From positions 186,001 through 250,000 of the forward strand of contig JAMPIT010000862.1 of the NCBI GenBank assembly GCA_026261815.1: a DNA stretch of 64,000 nt, in the 5' to 3' direction. A model generated the notes under the pieces. That model saw only the letters and a list, made by a program, of their open reading frames with translations, was not told the origin of the DNA and made no database searches. A program made the position numbers and the translations under genes. Positions 48,401-61,980 of the stretch are shown piece after piece (position 1 is the first letter of the stretch; the number at the start of each line of letters is the position of its first letter). This stretch comes from Monarcha castaneiventris obscurior (lineage: Eukaryota > Chordata > Aves > Passeriformes > Monarchidae).

Positions 48401-51400
48401 TGTGGGGGCTGGTTGCTGCACAGACACAGAAAAGAATGCAGACATCGCTTCTTACACCCTCCAGCACTACAAGGCTGTAATTAAATCCCTTTTCCCAACA
48501 CACTCTGTGTAAGCCCGAGGGGACGAGCTGGCACGTGAAGCCTGCAGGGAGTCGGAATCAGCGCGCAGAACAAAAGAGGAGACGTTCCCCCACCATTTTA
48601 TTGTCTGCTGATTGAATGTATCTTCAGCTCTGCTGGGAACTTCCCGGCACATAGGCTTAAAATGGAGCCTCTGCTTTTTTTTTGCTTCATCTCTTCAGGG
48701 GCAAATATACTGAGCCATTGATTAGGTTATTTTGGGATCATGGCATGGCACAATTGCTTGCTGTTATTCTGGCAGTCATTTCTCAGAAGCCTGTTACGCA
48801 CATTTTATAGAGCTCTTGAAAGCACAGAGCTACCCGAGAACATTTTACACAGCACGTTTCTGATGTGCCTTTGTGTGCAAGTTGTTTGTGTCTCGGCAGC
48901 AGCCAAAGAGCCATTCGGATATGTTGGTTGCTATAGTAATTACTTTTCTTGGGAACTAAAATAATAGCTTACAGCTCCTGCAGCTCGCTGCTGTGTAGGC
49001 TGCCTTGAACCAGAGACACTTCCATTTTGTTTTGGAGGGGGCTGGGGACTCTCAAGTATGCTGAGAGAACAGACTTTCCTTCCTATGCTTGTGCAGATAA
49101 TTTTGCATTTAACCTTTGCAGAGGATGTGCCACAGGTCTGAAGGCTCAAAAATAAAAGTAGCTTATGAAACAATAGGACAGCTTTGCAGCTGCGGTTTCT
49201 GATGGGGTGAAGATTTGGATTTGCTTTCCATTTACTGTTACCAAAAGCTGGTAGGAGAGAGACTGAGGCTCATGGTGAGATTGATTTTCAGTGCTAAGGA
49301 TGCTACAAAACACTGTTGGGGGGCTCAGAGGAATTTCAAAAATGCCTAAGCAAGCCAAGCAGGAATGGGACAAGGAGGGCAGCTCTGCATCGTTCAACAT
49401 TTTTCTCCCTGGTGAGGTAACTACTGTATGGACCTGCATCTCTGGAGAGGGCAAAGGGGTCTCACTGTGGACAAAGCAGCCCTTCAGAGCAACCCAACAG
49501 CTGGCAGATGCCACCTCCCCCCTTCCATCTGCAGGCACAGAACATTTCTGGGTGACATTTTAAACTGCAGCTCTGGACTTCTGCTTGAAAGGACACTGTG
49601 CAGAAGCATTTCCCAGCAGTAGGACAAGCCCCGTGCACATGGCTCTGGGAAGGTCTCTAAGTTGCTTTGGGCTCCTGGACTGACAAACAGGGATTTCTGT
49701 CCAGCTTGCAGCCAGGTGGGCTGGCACAGCATGGCACTTCTGGATCTGCCAAGAAAGCAGAAGAGAGGCAGGGGCAAGTAGCACAAGAAGTGGTAAGCCT
49801 GATTACCCTCCTGCATCATGAAGCAGCTGCAGGTTGACTGCAGCTCAGACTCTTGACTCACAGGGATTGACCTACATAAGGGTCCCAGCACCACCACCAA
49901 GTACCAGTTTGGTTTTGCAGTCAGAAGTCAGCAAAAGAGGAGGAGGATATTTAAAAAATGGTCAGAGGAGGGGGCAGGAGGAGCTAGGATGAAAGCAGAG
50001 GGAAAACAAATAGGGAAAGCATTTTACCTCCCAGTGCTGTCCTAGAAAACTTGCTCTCAGATGTGCACATGGCTGCATTGGCAACTGGCAGGGAGATGCC
50101 AAAGGGAGATTAGAGCATCATCTGCTAAAGGCTGCAAAGGCAAAACAGTTCCTGTTTGAGAAACAGCTACACAGAGATGCAGGGAGGGGGGTGTTTGGGG
50201 AAACCACAGGGCAAAACTGGGCCTTCATGTGTGAGGGGGATGTGCTTGGCTTGCAGGCAGCAGGTGATAAGAACTTACTTCCCATGTGTAGATGTGCCGA
50301 TCTACCCCCCACCCCTCCCCAATTTAGGCATAGCATACACACAGGTTTTGTGCCTGCACAGCTCTGCAGCTGAAGTACAGTGCTGTACCAACAGAGCTCA
50401 AGCAGCAGGGAGTTACCATGAGCATCCTCATTGCTCATGGCAATTCTGGATAAAGAACTCTTTGCCATGCCCACCTGTTTCTTCTGTTTGAGGCTTGAAT
50501 TTAACAATACTGGTGCAACTAAAGCTGAGTTTCCTATGGCCTTTTCATAAACCTCTCATAAACCTGTTTTCTGCTTTTGTATCATAAATTTTAGCTTTGT
50601 TTTTAGTCCTGGTGGATTGTGGCATACCAAGAACTTAAAACTGTCCCTGAAGCACACCAGTAGAAACAATATTTAAGATGTAAAATCCTAAATGCAAAGG
50701 GGGAAAAAAGACTATCTGGCAGGATGCTTTAGGAAACAAAAAAGTAACTCAAGGCATGTGAAGATAAAATTTCACAATCAGTCCAGTGTATTACTTGATT
50801 CTGTAGAATATTGTCTGTCTTTGAAACATACCACCTGTATTCACAGCGGCCAACACCTGCACTTTTAGCAGGGTAACAAAATCCATTTCTTTACCCACAA
50901 TGGGTCAGGTGTGGGAGAATCTTGGCTTTCCTTAAACAGGAAATACGCAACTGTTGTGGGGACTTCAAATCGTAATTGAAAACATGATCCAACTATGAGA
51001 TACAGACTCAGGTTACCACAAGGCGAACAAAATAATTCATACTGATTTAACCACAAAAATATGGTACTCCTGATTTTTAAGCCATGGCTTAGGGGAGGAA
51101 CAGGACAGGGCTAATTCATGACTTTTGATTTCTACTGGTCCTATGGAACAATTAATGAGAATATTTCTGGACCACCACATTTTTCTTGGAGTTAATCTGG
51201 GAGTCAATTTTGTTATTAATTATTTGATACTTGACATTTGCAATGAGCTGCTAGTGACTTAGAACTTGTACTTTAGGAAGCCTTGTTAAATTAACAGCAA
51301 AAGCTGCAGCTACGTTAAAAATTTGGGGAGGCCGCAAAAACTTTTCTCTACTGGAGAAACAGTTTGTGCTAGACAAGTTTTCTTGCTGGCATAATAATGA

Positions 51401-54400
51401 TTTCTTCTCAGCAGCAACTCTCCTCCAGCAAAGACATCATAAGATGAAAAAAAAAACCCTCAAAAGTTTGGTCTCCCATATATCACTAAAATGACTTACC
51501 TTACATCACCATATGGCAGGTAGCCTGTCTAAATGTGTGGCAACAGCTGGACAATGCATGAGTGCTCCTGGAGTGTGAAAAGCTGAAGTGTCACCCGAGT
51601 CAGTGTGTCAATGGCACCTCAGGGACATGCTTCATCAAGTGCCACTTCCCAGCCAAGTCACTGGGGCTCTGAAGGGGCAGCAAAGACACCTTATTTGTAT
51701 AAGCAGCACTTCCTCAGGCAGGGAGGTTGTGCTGGCTGAATGAGTAGTCCTGCAGTAGCTCAGGTGGCGAATTGTATTGCAATTGCACAAGAGAAAGCTG
51801 AGTGCACAGAGGTACCTACCATGAATTCACTGAGCCTGATCCTCCACCCCCACCACAGCGCTGTCAGCTGTGGCTGCCAGCAGCAGCCACGTCATTGTCA
51901 CAGGTTTAGATGCTGTCAGTTTGGGCAAAGCACAAGTGAAATAATTTAATTTAATTTAATTTAATTTAATTTTTTCCCCCCTATGAAGCACTGCTTGGTG
52001 AACTCACTCCCTTTGTTAACAGTCAAAATCCTTGTGCTTAGTGTCAGGCTTGGGGAGTCCAGGAAGGTGGCAAAAGTAATGCCATAGGGAAATCACAGGG
52101 GATTTACATCAAGGCTATTGCAGCTAACTGGGTGGAATGGTACAAAATGTTTTGTTTGGCTTCAGCCAGCAGAACCTTCTTTGGAATAGGCAAAAATACA
52201 CAGAGACAACATTTTAGTGATAATCAATAGAACCAATCCTCATGTACCACATCCAGCACAATGACATCAGTAAGCAGAACTGCTTTGGTCTTACAAAGTT
52301 TTCATGCTGTGTAATGTGCATTAAACCACTCTGGGAACCCAAGCAAAGACAAGTTTGTGCTCTGGAGGGGTGCATCTCCAGCCAGCACGAAAGTGGGGAA
52401 ACCTCTGTACTGCACCCAGCCTCACCCTGTAGACATCCTTGCTTACCAGTCAGATCAAAATCCAGCACTAGTTTGCATTCCTGCCACAAAGTAGTCCAGT
52501 GCTGCTGCTCCATCCTGAATGGAAAGAGACTAAGGAGGTCAAGATTAGAAATAGAATACAAAACTCATAGGAAAGCACCTGGCTCTCAGAAATTCTCTTG
52601 CTTTGGCACTGAGCTTTATGCTTCAGTTAAATTTCACCATCAAAGAGCAAAAGCAAACCACCAGACATCAATTAAATTACTATCTTAGTCAATTGCATCC
52701 TTTCTGGTAGCTCTTCACAGGTGCTTACCACATGGTGATTCTGAGAAGCAACCCCTGCTTCGCTAATTGAGCACTGATAATTTTTAGGAACTGTTGCAGT
52801 TGCAGTATAAGTACAGAATTGTGACCCCTTCCTCCTTTGGGGATGCAATGCTCAGGAACAAAAAAATGCTTCAATATCTCTTTAAAATGGAGCAGCTATT
52901 TTATGATAGAGAGAACATTCTGGGTATCTGGATACAACTGTCCTCACAGATGGCAGTTCACGGTGTAAGCAAAGGTCAGAGCTGGCTAAGGGCATAGTTT
53001 GTGTCCATGGGACAGGAAAGCTTTTGGCTTCCTCAGCAAGCCAAGCTGCCCCAGGATTATTTTGTGTGAGCAGTCCTGAGAGCATTACACTGACAGATAA
53101 CCAGGGTTTCTTACCTTTGCACGCCACACTGGTCAGTCTTCTTTTCTCTCTGCACACCCCAGTATCCTGCTCACTCCTCATGGTTCTGTGTCCACACTTC
53201 CCGAGCCAGGCAGGACAAGGAAGCTGTCTGGGCTTCTTTCAGAGCACTTGACCTTGCACGGGGCACAGGCAATGTGTGTAGCACATCCATATGTCACTGG
53301 AGGCATCCATCTCTTCCGAATACACCAACAATTCAGCAACCTGCCAGCAAAAGGAAGACATTTCTGAACTGCATTAATTTTATTCTACAGCTCCAAAGAA
53401 GCAAAGCCATCCCTGGATGGGGATGTGAAAGTGCTGTTACAGTGTCTTGAGCAACAAATAATGGTGTCTAGTGTTTATGCAGAGAAAAGTGGTGTGAACC
53501 AGAGAGAGGAAGTAGTCACTAGACTCTCTGGTTACACCGTCCATTCAAGCAGGAATGCTGGTAGCCAAACAAACCATAAAGGCAAAAAAAACCCCACCTC
53601 CCACCGAGGGGCCCCATACCTGGGTAGAAGCTCTGACACTGGGACTTTTGTCTTTGCTGTGGCTGCAGTAGTGCAAACAAGTGTAGTGGCTCTTGTCTGC
53701 TGCTCTATCTCTGCTGTATTCAAATCTGGAAAATCCCACAGGATAACCCGTCAGGTTACCTTTTTATCCTTTTAACAGAGGGTAATCACACACCCTGTAT
53801 GTAACAAAGAAAAAGAACAAAGCATGCAAAGTCAAAAATACACATAACGGAAAATGCCAAGATGAAAGTTGCAAATGCAGACTGATTTTGTCCCCTTGTA
53901 CCTTATCACTCGTTGTGATAAGGACTTTTATTTTACAGCCGTGGATTCATTTTCTCGTGGGGCCTCAGCCTCACTTGGTGTACTGAGCAGGCTGTGCCCA
54001 GGTAGCAAAGAGGTGCTCACGCTTTGCTTTCCTCCCCCTCAGCCAGGGAGCCCAGGCCGTGCCCGGAGCAGCTCCTCAGCTGGTAAAGCTGCCTTGTTTC
54101 CTTCAGAGTATTTTCCACTGCCTCAGGGAAGTGCGGCGCTGCCATGTGAGGTGAGCAGCTGCCGTACTCTGCTGCAGGGGCAGAAGAGTGATATGTAGAC
54201 AGCTGTTGGCCAGATATGTTCTGGCTGTACACTTTTTTTAGGGACCATTTGGAATGCTTACGACCTGATTTCACAGATAATGCAGTTTTATTTGGTGCTC
54301 AGTTATGGGTTTGGGATTTTATGGATCGTGTACTTGGACCTACTGCAGATGGGCTTCCTCTGGCATGGGAGCGTTTAAAAATAATCTTTTTCAGTTGCAA

Positions 54401-56569
54401 TCAGAGGAATTAATTTTTTTTTTTAAAGTACTCACTCGACAAGTTTACTTAAGAGAACTAAACATAGAGTCATTTGGAGTCTGATGCAGAGCAGCAAGGA
54501 GCAAGGAGCAGTAAGTGCTGTGCAGCCTAGAGGAAAGCATGGACAAATTGAAAAGAAAATAATAAAAAATAAAAACTGAGAAGAAACTTCCAGTTCAGTT
54601 TGTCCAGGTATGCTGGTGTTTTCACTATCCCTCTGCAACCGAGGTAGTGTTAGCTTCCAGCAGGAGGGTGATCGGAGTACTACTTTCTTAAACTACTAAG
54701 ACTAAATTTCAAACAAGGAACAAAAATCTTGCAAGTGTAATGCTGTAGCATTGTAAAACACATTCCTTGCCACAATGAACTAATAATGTAATTTAAATTA
54801 CAGTAAAGGATGTAAGAAAGACAAGGCACAAAAAGAAGAGGAGACAAAATTGTCCTAGTAACAACATGTTCTTCCAAACTATGAGCATAATGATGTGATT
54901 TAAATTTCTACCAGATTTGGGGATATTTTTTTTCATGTCATTGTTCTCCTCTTTATGCAATTAAGTGGTTGTACTTGACTGCGTGGTGGTAAGCAAATAA
55001 CACTAATTGCTTTTCTTATTGGAGGGTAGTGGACTGAAACAATGACTTCTGTTTATCAGCTCCAGGTAATACAAATTGTATGAAAATAACTATTTCAGGC
55101 AGTTTTAGCGTCTTTCTTCTTTCTCTCTTTTTATACAAAAGAAGCAGGTCTGACACGCAACATGACAGTGAAATCCTTCTGCTGAGTCAGACACTCAGTT
55201 TCAAACTTACATAATTGGGGTGCATTTCCATATTCCTTCCCTCCTTTCCTATGCAAGAGGCACAGACAGAGGGAATGTCTGTTCCAAGGCTGCTCACAGT
55301 AGCTGAGTGGGGAAGCCTCAATGTTGCAACTTAAATATTTAAAATGTCTTAACATCTCCACAGCAGGATAATTAAATACTGCACTAAGTCAGCAAAGCAG
55401 GGTCACTGACACTGGAGCCCATATGCTGCACACAAGCAGGCTGAAACTCTTCTGTTTCTGGGAACACTGAGTAAATAAGAATTTGGTCAAACAGTATGTA
55501 ATTTCCTCATTTTCAGAAAAGTAGTTCTAAAAACATGCAGGAAAGAAAATGTAATTATTAAAGACAACCTGATTATTGCAGCATTCCAATGCCATTTTCT
55601 GACTCTGGTACATTCTGTGATTTCTCAGGCTGCTATTTTTTTGCAGTGTTATGGTGGAAACGTCTGCTAAAATCCCACAGCCCTATCACACAAAACTAAT
55701 TTACTAGAAACGTCATCTGGCACGTAAGCCACATTTATGTCCATAGCAGAAATTTCAGTGGTGTATTTGGAAAGAAGTGCCAAGAAAAGAAAGCTCCATG
55801 TTCACAGATGGTATGCTCCTCATTGACTGTTCCAACCACAAGAGATGCATGCACAGCTTCAGCCCTGTGGGCTGTGTGCTCTCAGAGTTGCAAGGGTTTT
55901 TTTGGTAAAAACAAAAATAGGTACAAGTATAAGAAATGCTGAAAGGAAAACGTAAGCTAAGAAACAAAGAGCAAAGAGAAAACAAGGTGAGAAACACGGC
56001 AAGTTAAGTTAAATCAGATGTATGTGCTTGCAGATGAGATGATGAGATGAGCCATCTGAGAGATGCAAATTCAAATCATACCAGGCAGAATGGGAAACTG
56101 AACCTCCTCCAGCTTCTTGGAGGAGTGCCTTTACTACTGTGTTTCAGGATAACAGAAAACAAGTAAACAGCACACCATTTGCTTTCCTTTCTAGCGTACA
56201 AAGCTTACAAGTACCATTTCAGACTGAACAAGGTTTTATCTGATACAAGTCTAGGGGGTTGAGTTTTTCCCCACACACACAGCAAAGGAAGAAGAAAATA
56301 ATATTTATTTTGGCTGTCTTCTGAATTATTTCCCTCCCTCTTATTTGGCTGCTCAACTGAAAAAGCAATCCTATACCCATTCTCCATTGATCTGCTTCCA
56401 GCAGGGTTCCACTCCACATCCCTCTGGGTTTGGCAGCCACAGAAACGAATTCAGCTAGAAAGTCCTGTAAGCCACTTATAACATTGGAAGTCTTCTCACG
56501 GTGCTTCCACCCATGAGGAAGCCTTCTCCTGGACTAACTGGCAAGACACAGACTGGTTAGGTGGTTTGC
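45481..56569. other. Intergenic region between GALM and HNRNPLL promoters
   Basis: About 11 kb in which no exon, RNA gene or long mobile element was recognised. It contains T-rich and TTTG-type simple sequence (about 47378-47450) and an AATTT microsatellite (51942-51972). Around 48.6-49.0 kb is a stretch whose composition and X-box-like motif could mark a conserved regulatory element, unproven. GALM and HNRNPLL are divergently transcribed. Confidence 0.45.
51942..51972. repeat. AATTT pentanucleotide microsatellite
   Basis: About six tandem TTTAA/AATTT units. Confidence 0.9.
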
Positions 56570-57125
56570 AAGATGGGCAGAAAATTGGCCAACAGGCTGC
56601 TCTCAGAGGGTCGTGACTGATGTTTTTGACTCAGGGTGGCAGCCTGTCACAAGTGGGGTCTCCCTGAGATTGGCACTGGGCTCCATACTGCCCATCTTCA
56701 CAAGGATTTGAGTGATGGATTTGAAAGCACCTTCACCCAGGCTGCTGATACCACTAAAATGGGTGGTGAGGACAACCTGCCCTGTGAGGAAAGGACGAAG
56801 GAATTGTATCTTATCTGCCTGAAGGAGAGAAGGCTTGGAGGCAGAGGGCTAATCTCAGTATGCCAGAGTGTTACAAAGAGGATGGAGGTGCTCCTCATAA
56901 AGGACTGCACGGAGAAGACACGAATTTTCTTATGGTGAGAACAACCAATGACTGAAACACAGGGATGTGGTGGTAGAGTCCCTGTCACGGGAGGTTTTCA
57001 AGCTGCCACTGAGCAGGGTGCTCGATAATCTCATCTAGGCTCCCTCCCACAAAAGTTGGACCAATGATCTTTCCAGCTCCCTTCCAACCTGGGCCGTTCG
57101 ATGGTTCTGTGATTCTATGCAGACA
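56570..57125 (+). mobile_element. Old CR1 LINE 3' fragment upstream of HNRNPLL
   Basis: Decayed but recognisable CR1: GGCAGCCTGTCACAAGTGGG with the GGTCTCCC context, ATCTTCACAAGGATTTGAGT, GCTGCTGATACCACTAAAAT, later GAAGGAGAGAAGGCTTGGAG, and the tail CTCCCTTCCAACCTGGGC ending GATTCTATG. Reading frames are broken. It ends about 840 bp before the HNRNPLL start codon. Confidence 0.75.
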
Positions 57126-57714
57126 GGCAGGGGCTCCTATAGACATCTTCAGCAACATCGCCCTCAAGAAGGAACCTGAGCAGCCCCACCATTTGCCAGC
57201 AAGCAGACCTGCATGCGATGCAGAGCCAGCTCTCCAGGCAGGTCTCCAGCTCATCGAGCTCGCAGGCACTGCACTAAGGGCGCTGCTGTTTCTCACCCGG
57301 TGGACACCGGACGCCATCGGCCCACGTGAACCAGCATCAACTTCTTGCTAGGGACCGAGGGCCAGGTGTGGGTGGTGAGGAGCAGCCTCACGGCTCACCG
57401 AGGCCTCTGTGACCTTGGTGACTCAGGGCCGCCGTGGCCCTGGCAGACGGGACACACCTGGCGGCCCACAGCGCCGGAGTCCTCGTGCCCCGCCGCCCCA
57501 TCAGCCGGTGGCTCCGGGAAGGAGACAAAGGCGGCCGGGACGGCCGGAGGCGGTGGTCGGCAAGAAAAAGGCTCCGGGGCCGGGGGCGCAGGGCGGGCGC
57601 TGGGGGACCCTCAGTGCATCTCCCGCCGCCTCCCCCCGGCCGAGCCCTCAGGCAGCGCGGCGGGGAGGCGGGGCCGAGGCGGCCCCACAGCGCCGTGACG
57701 GGCGCGCTCTCTGT

Positions 57715-57800
57715 CCAATCGAACCGCGCTGTTGCTTGATGGACATTCCCGCTAACCAATCGCCGCGGCGCACCCTGTCCCTCCTCGGCTCGGAGCCAAT
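57715..57800 (+). promoter_or_regulatory. HNRNPLL: Three evenly spaced CCAAT boxes
   Basis: CCAAT at 57715-57719, 57756-57760 and 57796-57800, each followed by CG and spaced 41 and 40 bp, about 165-250 bp upstream of the ATG. This pattern suits NF-Y binding, by inference. Confidence 0.65.
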
Positions 57801-57963
57801 CGCGGCGCCGGCGGCGGCGGGGGGGCGGGGCCGGGTGCCGGCGCGGGGCGGGCCGTGCGCGGGGGCCGGGGCGCAGAGCATCGCTCGGGCTCGGTGCCGC
57901 CGCCGGCTCCGCTCCCGCTCCCGCCGCGTCTCTGCCGCCGGCCGCCCCTTCCCTCCCGCGGAC

Positions 57964-58176
57964 ATGTCCTCGCCGTCGTCCGGAGAGCGGTACGAGGAGG
58001 AGGAGGAGGAGGAAGAGGAAGACGGCGCCTACGAGAGCCAGGCCAAGCGGCTGAAGCCCAGCGCCGCTGCCGAGGAAGGCGAGATCGAGTACAGCGGCGC
58101 GGAGGAGAGCGAGGGCCGGCGGGACAAGCCCCCCGCGTCCCGCGGCGGTGGCGGCGGCGGCGGCTTCTCGGGCGGG
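57964..58176 (+). CDS. HNRNPLL: HNRNPLL exon 1 (rest of the gene outside window)
   Basis: The ATG at 57964 starts a 71-codon exon ending in phase 0 at the donor GTGAGG (58177). The peptide has an acidic run, then YESQAKRLK and EEGEIEYS, then a Gly-rich end. This matches the human HNRNPLL N-terminus (YESQAKRLK..EEGEIDYS). HNRNPLL is an hnRNP L paralogue with RRMs, known for CD45 alternative splicing in T cells; the RRMs are encoded downstream of the window. A shorter acidic run and Gly tract are recalled for human. Synteny next to GALM in divergent orientation supports the call. Confidence 0.9.
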
Positions 58177-59206
58177 GTGAGGGACGCGGGGCCGGCGGGC
58201 GGGGGGCGGCTCCCCTCAGGCTGCCGGCGGGGGGAGGGGGCCCGGCCCGGCCCGCCCCTCCCGCGGGCGAGGCCGCGACCGCCCCCGGCGCTGCTGCCCG
58301 GGCGGGGGGGCCGTGCTCGGGGAGGGCCGGGGGCTTCCCGCGGCAGCGAGGCCTTCCCGGGGTCGGGGCCCGCTGGCCGCTTCCCGGGCATGGAGGCGCT
58401 TCCGGCGGGGTGGGAATGGCGGGGGCTCCGGGCCGGGTGCTTGGCTCCGCTCCGCGCTCCCCGCCGCAGGCGTGCGCTTGTCCCTCACCGCCCTCGGGCA
58501 TGGACCGAGCCCGCAGCCTGAGGGAGGGGTGGCGGTGAGGGATGTGGGTTTGGGAGCTCGCGGGTTGCCGCTGTGCCGCGGGCAGCTGGTTGCCTTTCGG
58601 GGGATCGCCATTGCAAGTTTTGTGCCGGCCCTGTTGCTGAGCGTAACTATAGAAACACCGAGCGGGGGGGTGGCGGCGGGGGCTGGAACCGCGGCCGAGG
58701 GTTTCTTTCATCCTCCGTTCTACCTTTGTGTCTGGCACCATGCGGCGATAAGGCTGATCTTTAGCCATTGCCTCCTTTTGAAATTAATTTCTAATTCTAC
58801 TTTCTCCCTCCCTCACGAGCACTGCTATGAGCACGGTGGTTCACTTTTTTATTTTTTTGCTACATACCTTTTCCTCATGAATATGCATCTAAGTATCAAG
58901 GTAGTCCTTGACCCATAAATTTGAGCTAACGAGACTTTTCTGTCTATTGTTTGATTCCTTATCTAACTAATTGTCCATCAGATTATAACCATTTTTCTCC
59001 TTGATGGCTCTTTCTGTTTCGTACTTGAACAAGCCAAATCAAGAAAACATTGATTTAACGTCAAGGCTTGAAATTTGGAATACCCGTTTTGTGATTTGTT
59101 AAAGTGAACTTGCTTATCGCTGGGCTAAGTCAGTGAGGAAGCATTTGCTGTTACCATTTCTCCATCAGTTAAATCTATTGATAGAGAAGGTGCCTGCTAA
59201 ATTTAC

Positions 59207-59549
59207 TGTCGTGGTTTAACCCTCTCCTGCAACCAAGCACTGCACAGTCACCTGCTGACTGCTGCCCGGACTGATGGGGAAGGGAATCAAAAGAGTATAA
59301 GCTCTCTGCTTGTTCTTCCCCCACTTTATATGCTGAGCATGATTTCATAGGGTATGGGATATCCCTTAGGTCAGTTGGGCTCGGCTGTGCTCACATGTGG
59401 GGCCACAGAAAAAGCAGAGAAAGCCTTGGTTCTTGCTCAGCCCTACTGAAAACCTCTGTATTATCAACACTGTTTCGAGCATGTATCCAAAATACAGCCC
59501 ATACTACTATGGAGAAAATTAACTTCACCCCAGCCCAAACCATCGCATT
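59207..59549 (+). mobile_element. Bird ERV solo LTR-like element (probably ERVL-like)
   Basis: Begins TGTCGTGGTTTAACCC and runs through GCATGATTTCATAGGGTATG, AAGCCTTGGTTCTTGCTCAG, TTATCAACACTGTTTCGAGC and the end CCCAGCCCAAACC. This is the layout of a common bird LTR. It is shortened in the middle, and no internal viral genes are next to it. Family from memory. Confidence 0.7.
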
Positions 59550-61909
59550 ATTAGAAAAGTTCTCTGATAAACTGTAACAACATACGTTTCCAGAGAGAAC
59601 TATTTTAACTCTCCAGTTTCTTGTGATAGAGCAACATCTCTGTTGCAGTCAGGACTTAGTAATGTGCTCTATCTTAAAGGCCAGTGCTGAAAGAAATCCT
59701 TTTATTTGCTTAAGTTACCTGGAAAGTTTGTCATGTAGGAGAGCTGGACACCATGCAGTGAGTGTTTCAAGTAGGAAAAAGATTCTGCCTGTGCCTTTCC
59801 TCTTTTCTGCGGTATTTTTATAAAATCAACTAGTTCTTGTATTTCTCTTTGTCCTTCTTTCTGGGTTCTGGCTCAGAGTGTCTTCATGATGTATCAGTGT
59901 CTCAGTTTATCCAAGTTTACCCTTCATGGGGTGCATAACTTCACCTTTTGGATCTCAAGAATGGGACGTGCTGAGTCTTGTGAGTAAAGAAACTGAAACA
60001 GATGTGTAGCAAGTCAAGAACACGAGGGGTTTTAGGTAGCTGCTTGTGTCAGTTGCAGTATAATTGACAATTTGTTGTCAAAACTGTATTCACAGACCCA
60101 CTACTGGAGAGGCAGAAGTTATCTTCATGCTGGAGATCAAACTGGTTTCTTAAGAATAAAATGTAACATCAAGTGGATATATGAAAAATGAATGAGTGCT
60201 TTTGGTAGTAATTTTATGTGAAGTTTTTAATAGCAAAATGCCAGCATCTATTAAGTAGAGTTAGTTAATGTGAATTTTTATGGGGTTTTTTTTCTGTATC
60301 AGATACAAAAATGTGCAGGAAACTTACTTATTCTGTGGCATATCTTATTCATTTCTCTGCAGGGAAATGTTCCCAGCTTATAAAAGTTGTATGTGGTTCA
60401 GATATACAAGATGAAGGTAGGCTGAGAGGAGGGAAGAAGTGTAAGTGTCCTGGATTGCTCAGAAGGGAGCAGAAAAAGAATAAGTAGGAGGAACTACAGC
60501 AAATGGGGAATTAGGAGGAGAAATGGGAAATGATGATGAAATGATGATGAGAAATGGATGATCAGGGTAAAGAGTGATCGGAGCCTCATGATTTGTTGGG
60601 GGTGTTTTTTGTTTGTTTGTTTGGGGTTTTTTTGTTTGTTTTGTTAGTTTCTTTTGGTTTTATTTATTTTTCCCTCACATATGCCCTGGAATATCTGTGA
60701 ACTGTACACTCATGTGGATTATATGCTCTTGTATAAAAGCTCTTTTGTGCTAGGACTCCTGTGGCAGGTTGGTGGGGTCACCCTCCTGGGCTGTATTTAT
60801 TATTGTGGCAGTTTCCTGTTCTGGGACTGTTGCATTTGGCTAAAGAAGCTCTTCATGCCTCTATTTTTTTTTTGTTTTGTTTTGGTTGCTGTCTTTTGTT
60901 GTCATGGGGTTTGTTTTGGTTTGATTTTTTTGCAATGGGTGCCTTGAAATCTCTATGTGAGGTCCAGAGGAAATCCAACATTTATTTTGCTCTTCATTTT
61001 CCTCTGTTTCCCACTCATGTGGACACTTCTCGTAAGCCAGGGGTGTACCCTCTTCTTCATGGCTCATCTCCAGGCTGAGGAGCATGGAGAGCCAGGAACA
61101 GACCAGGATATTGACCAGGGAAGGAGCAGGATGTGTTCCTGCAGAGGCATTCAGTGGGAGAGTGTGATTTGGAAGAATGACCTTTGCTGAAGCAGTGTTG
61201 AGTGGTGGTGCAGCCCTGTCAGAGGAATCAGAATTGCAGTGTAGCAGAGGGTGAGGCTAATGTGGGCAAAGAGCTGTGTTTAAGGGAATTTAGAGGGCCT
61301 TTCAGCTCCATCCCCTCTCCCTCCCTTAAATATCAGTTTTATTGATTAATGTCATATTTATACAACCTGTAGCATCCACTTCCCTCAGTGTCTCTGACAT
61401 ACCTATTCCTGAGCATTGTTGTGAAGTGAGGAAGATCTGGCATCCCTCTTCTTACTGCTGGGGAAGTGAGATGTGGTGTGTAAATACACAAACAGAACTG
61501 TCAGCTGCTGCAAGGTAAAACAGGGATGTGACCTTGCAGCTTCTCAGTCCCTCTGTTGAAACTTCCTGGGTGCTAAATGGAAAGCAGCTCTCCTTGCAAC
61601 TCAGGTTGCTTTGTGTCTGACACAGGCAGTGTGGTAACAGCAGCTAAATTCAGTGAGTTCAGATCTTCACCTATTTTGCAGTGGCTTGTCCATTTCTTAA
61701 ATGAAGTCCATCCTAGAAGCTGGTTTTGAGTAAGTGTAAATCATCTTCCCTCCTTTGTCCTCCTTCAAAAAAAAAGAGTAACCATTACCTTCAGGCTTCT
61801 TTCAGTATCTCAGGTGGAATCTCCTGATGATGTGTTGTGTAGGGTTTTTTGTTTGTTTTTGTTTTGTTTTTTTTTTAAGGATATTCAGATTGTGATGAGC
61901 AGAGAGGAA

Positions 61910-61980
61910 AATAGAATAGAATATTTCAGTTGGAAGGGACTTGAAACAATATAGTCCAAATACTTGACCACTTCAGGTTA
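61910..61980 (-). mobile_element. Short CR1 LINE 3' end
   Basis: Reads as the reverse complement of a CR1 end: ATAGAATAGAATATTTCAGT, TGGAAGGGACTTG, then AGTCCAAATACTTGACC. Only about 70 bp remain. Confidence 0.6.

Larger units (their letters stand above)
57420..58720 (+). promoter_or_regulatory. HNRNPLL: CpG island promoter of HNRNPLL
   Basis: Strong CpG island over the upstream region, exon 1 and the first part of intron 1. It includes three CCAATC boxes and GC boxes (near 57820-57835). Long frames on both strands are shadows of GC composition. Confidence 0.8.

Noticed and set aside
45481..56569. Extra coding gene between GALM and HNRNPLL
   Set aside because: Frames are all short, without domains or coherent splice phases. 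Human synteny has no gene here that I recall.
57409..58768. Long open frames on both strands around HNRNPLL exon 1
   Set aside because: The plus frame contains the true exon 1, but its extensions on both sides are low-complexity GC-driven sequence. The minus frame is a shadow.
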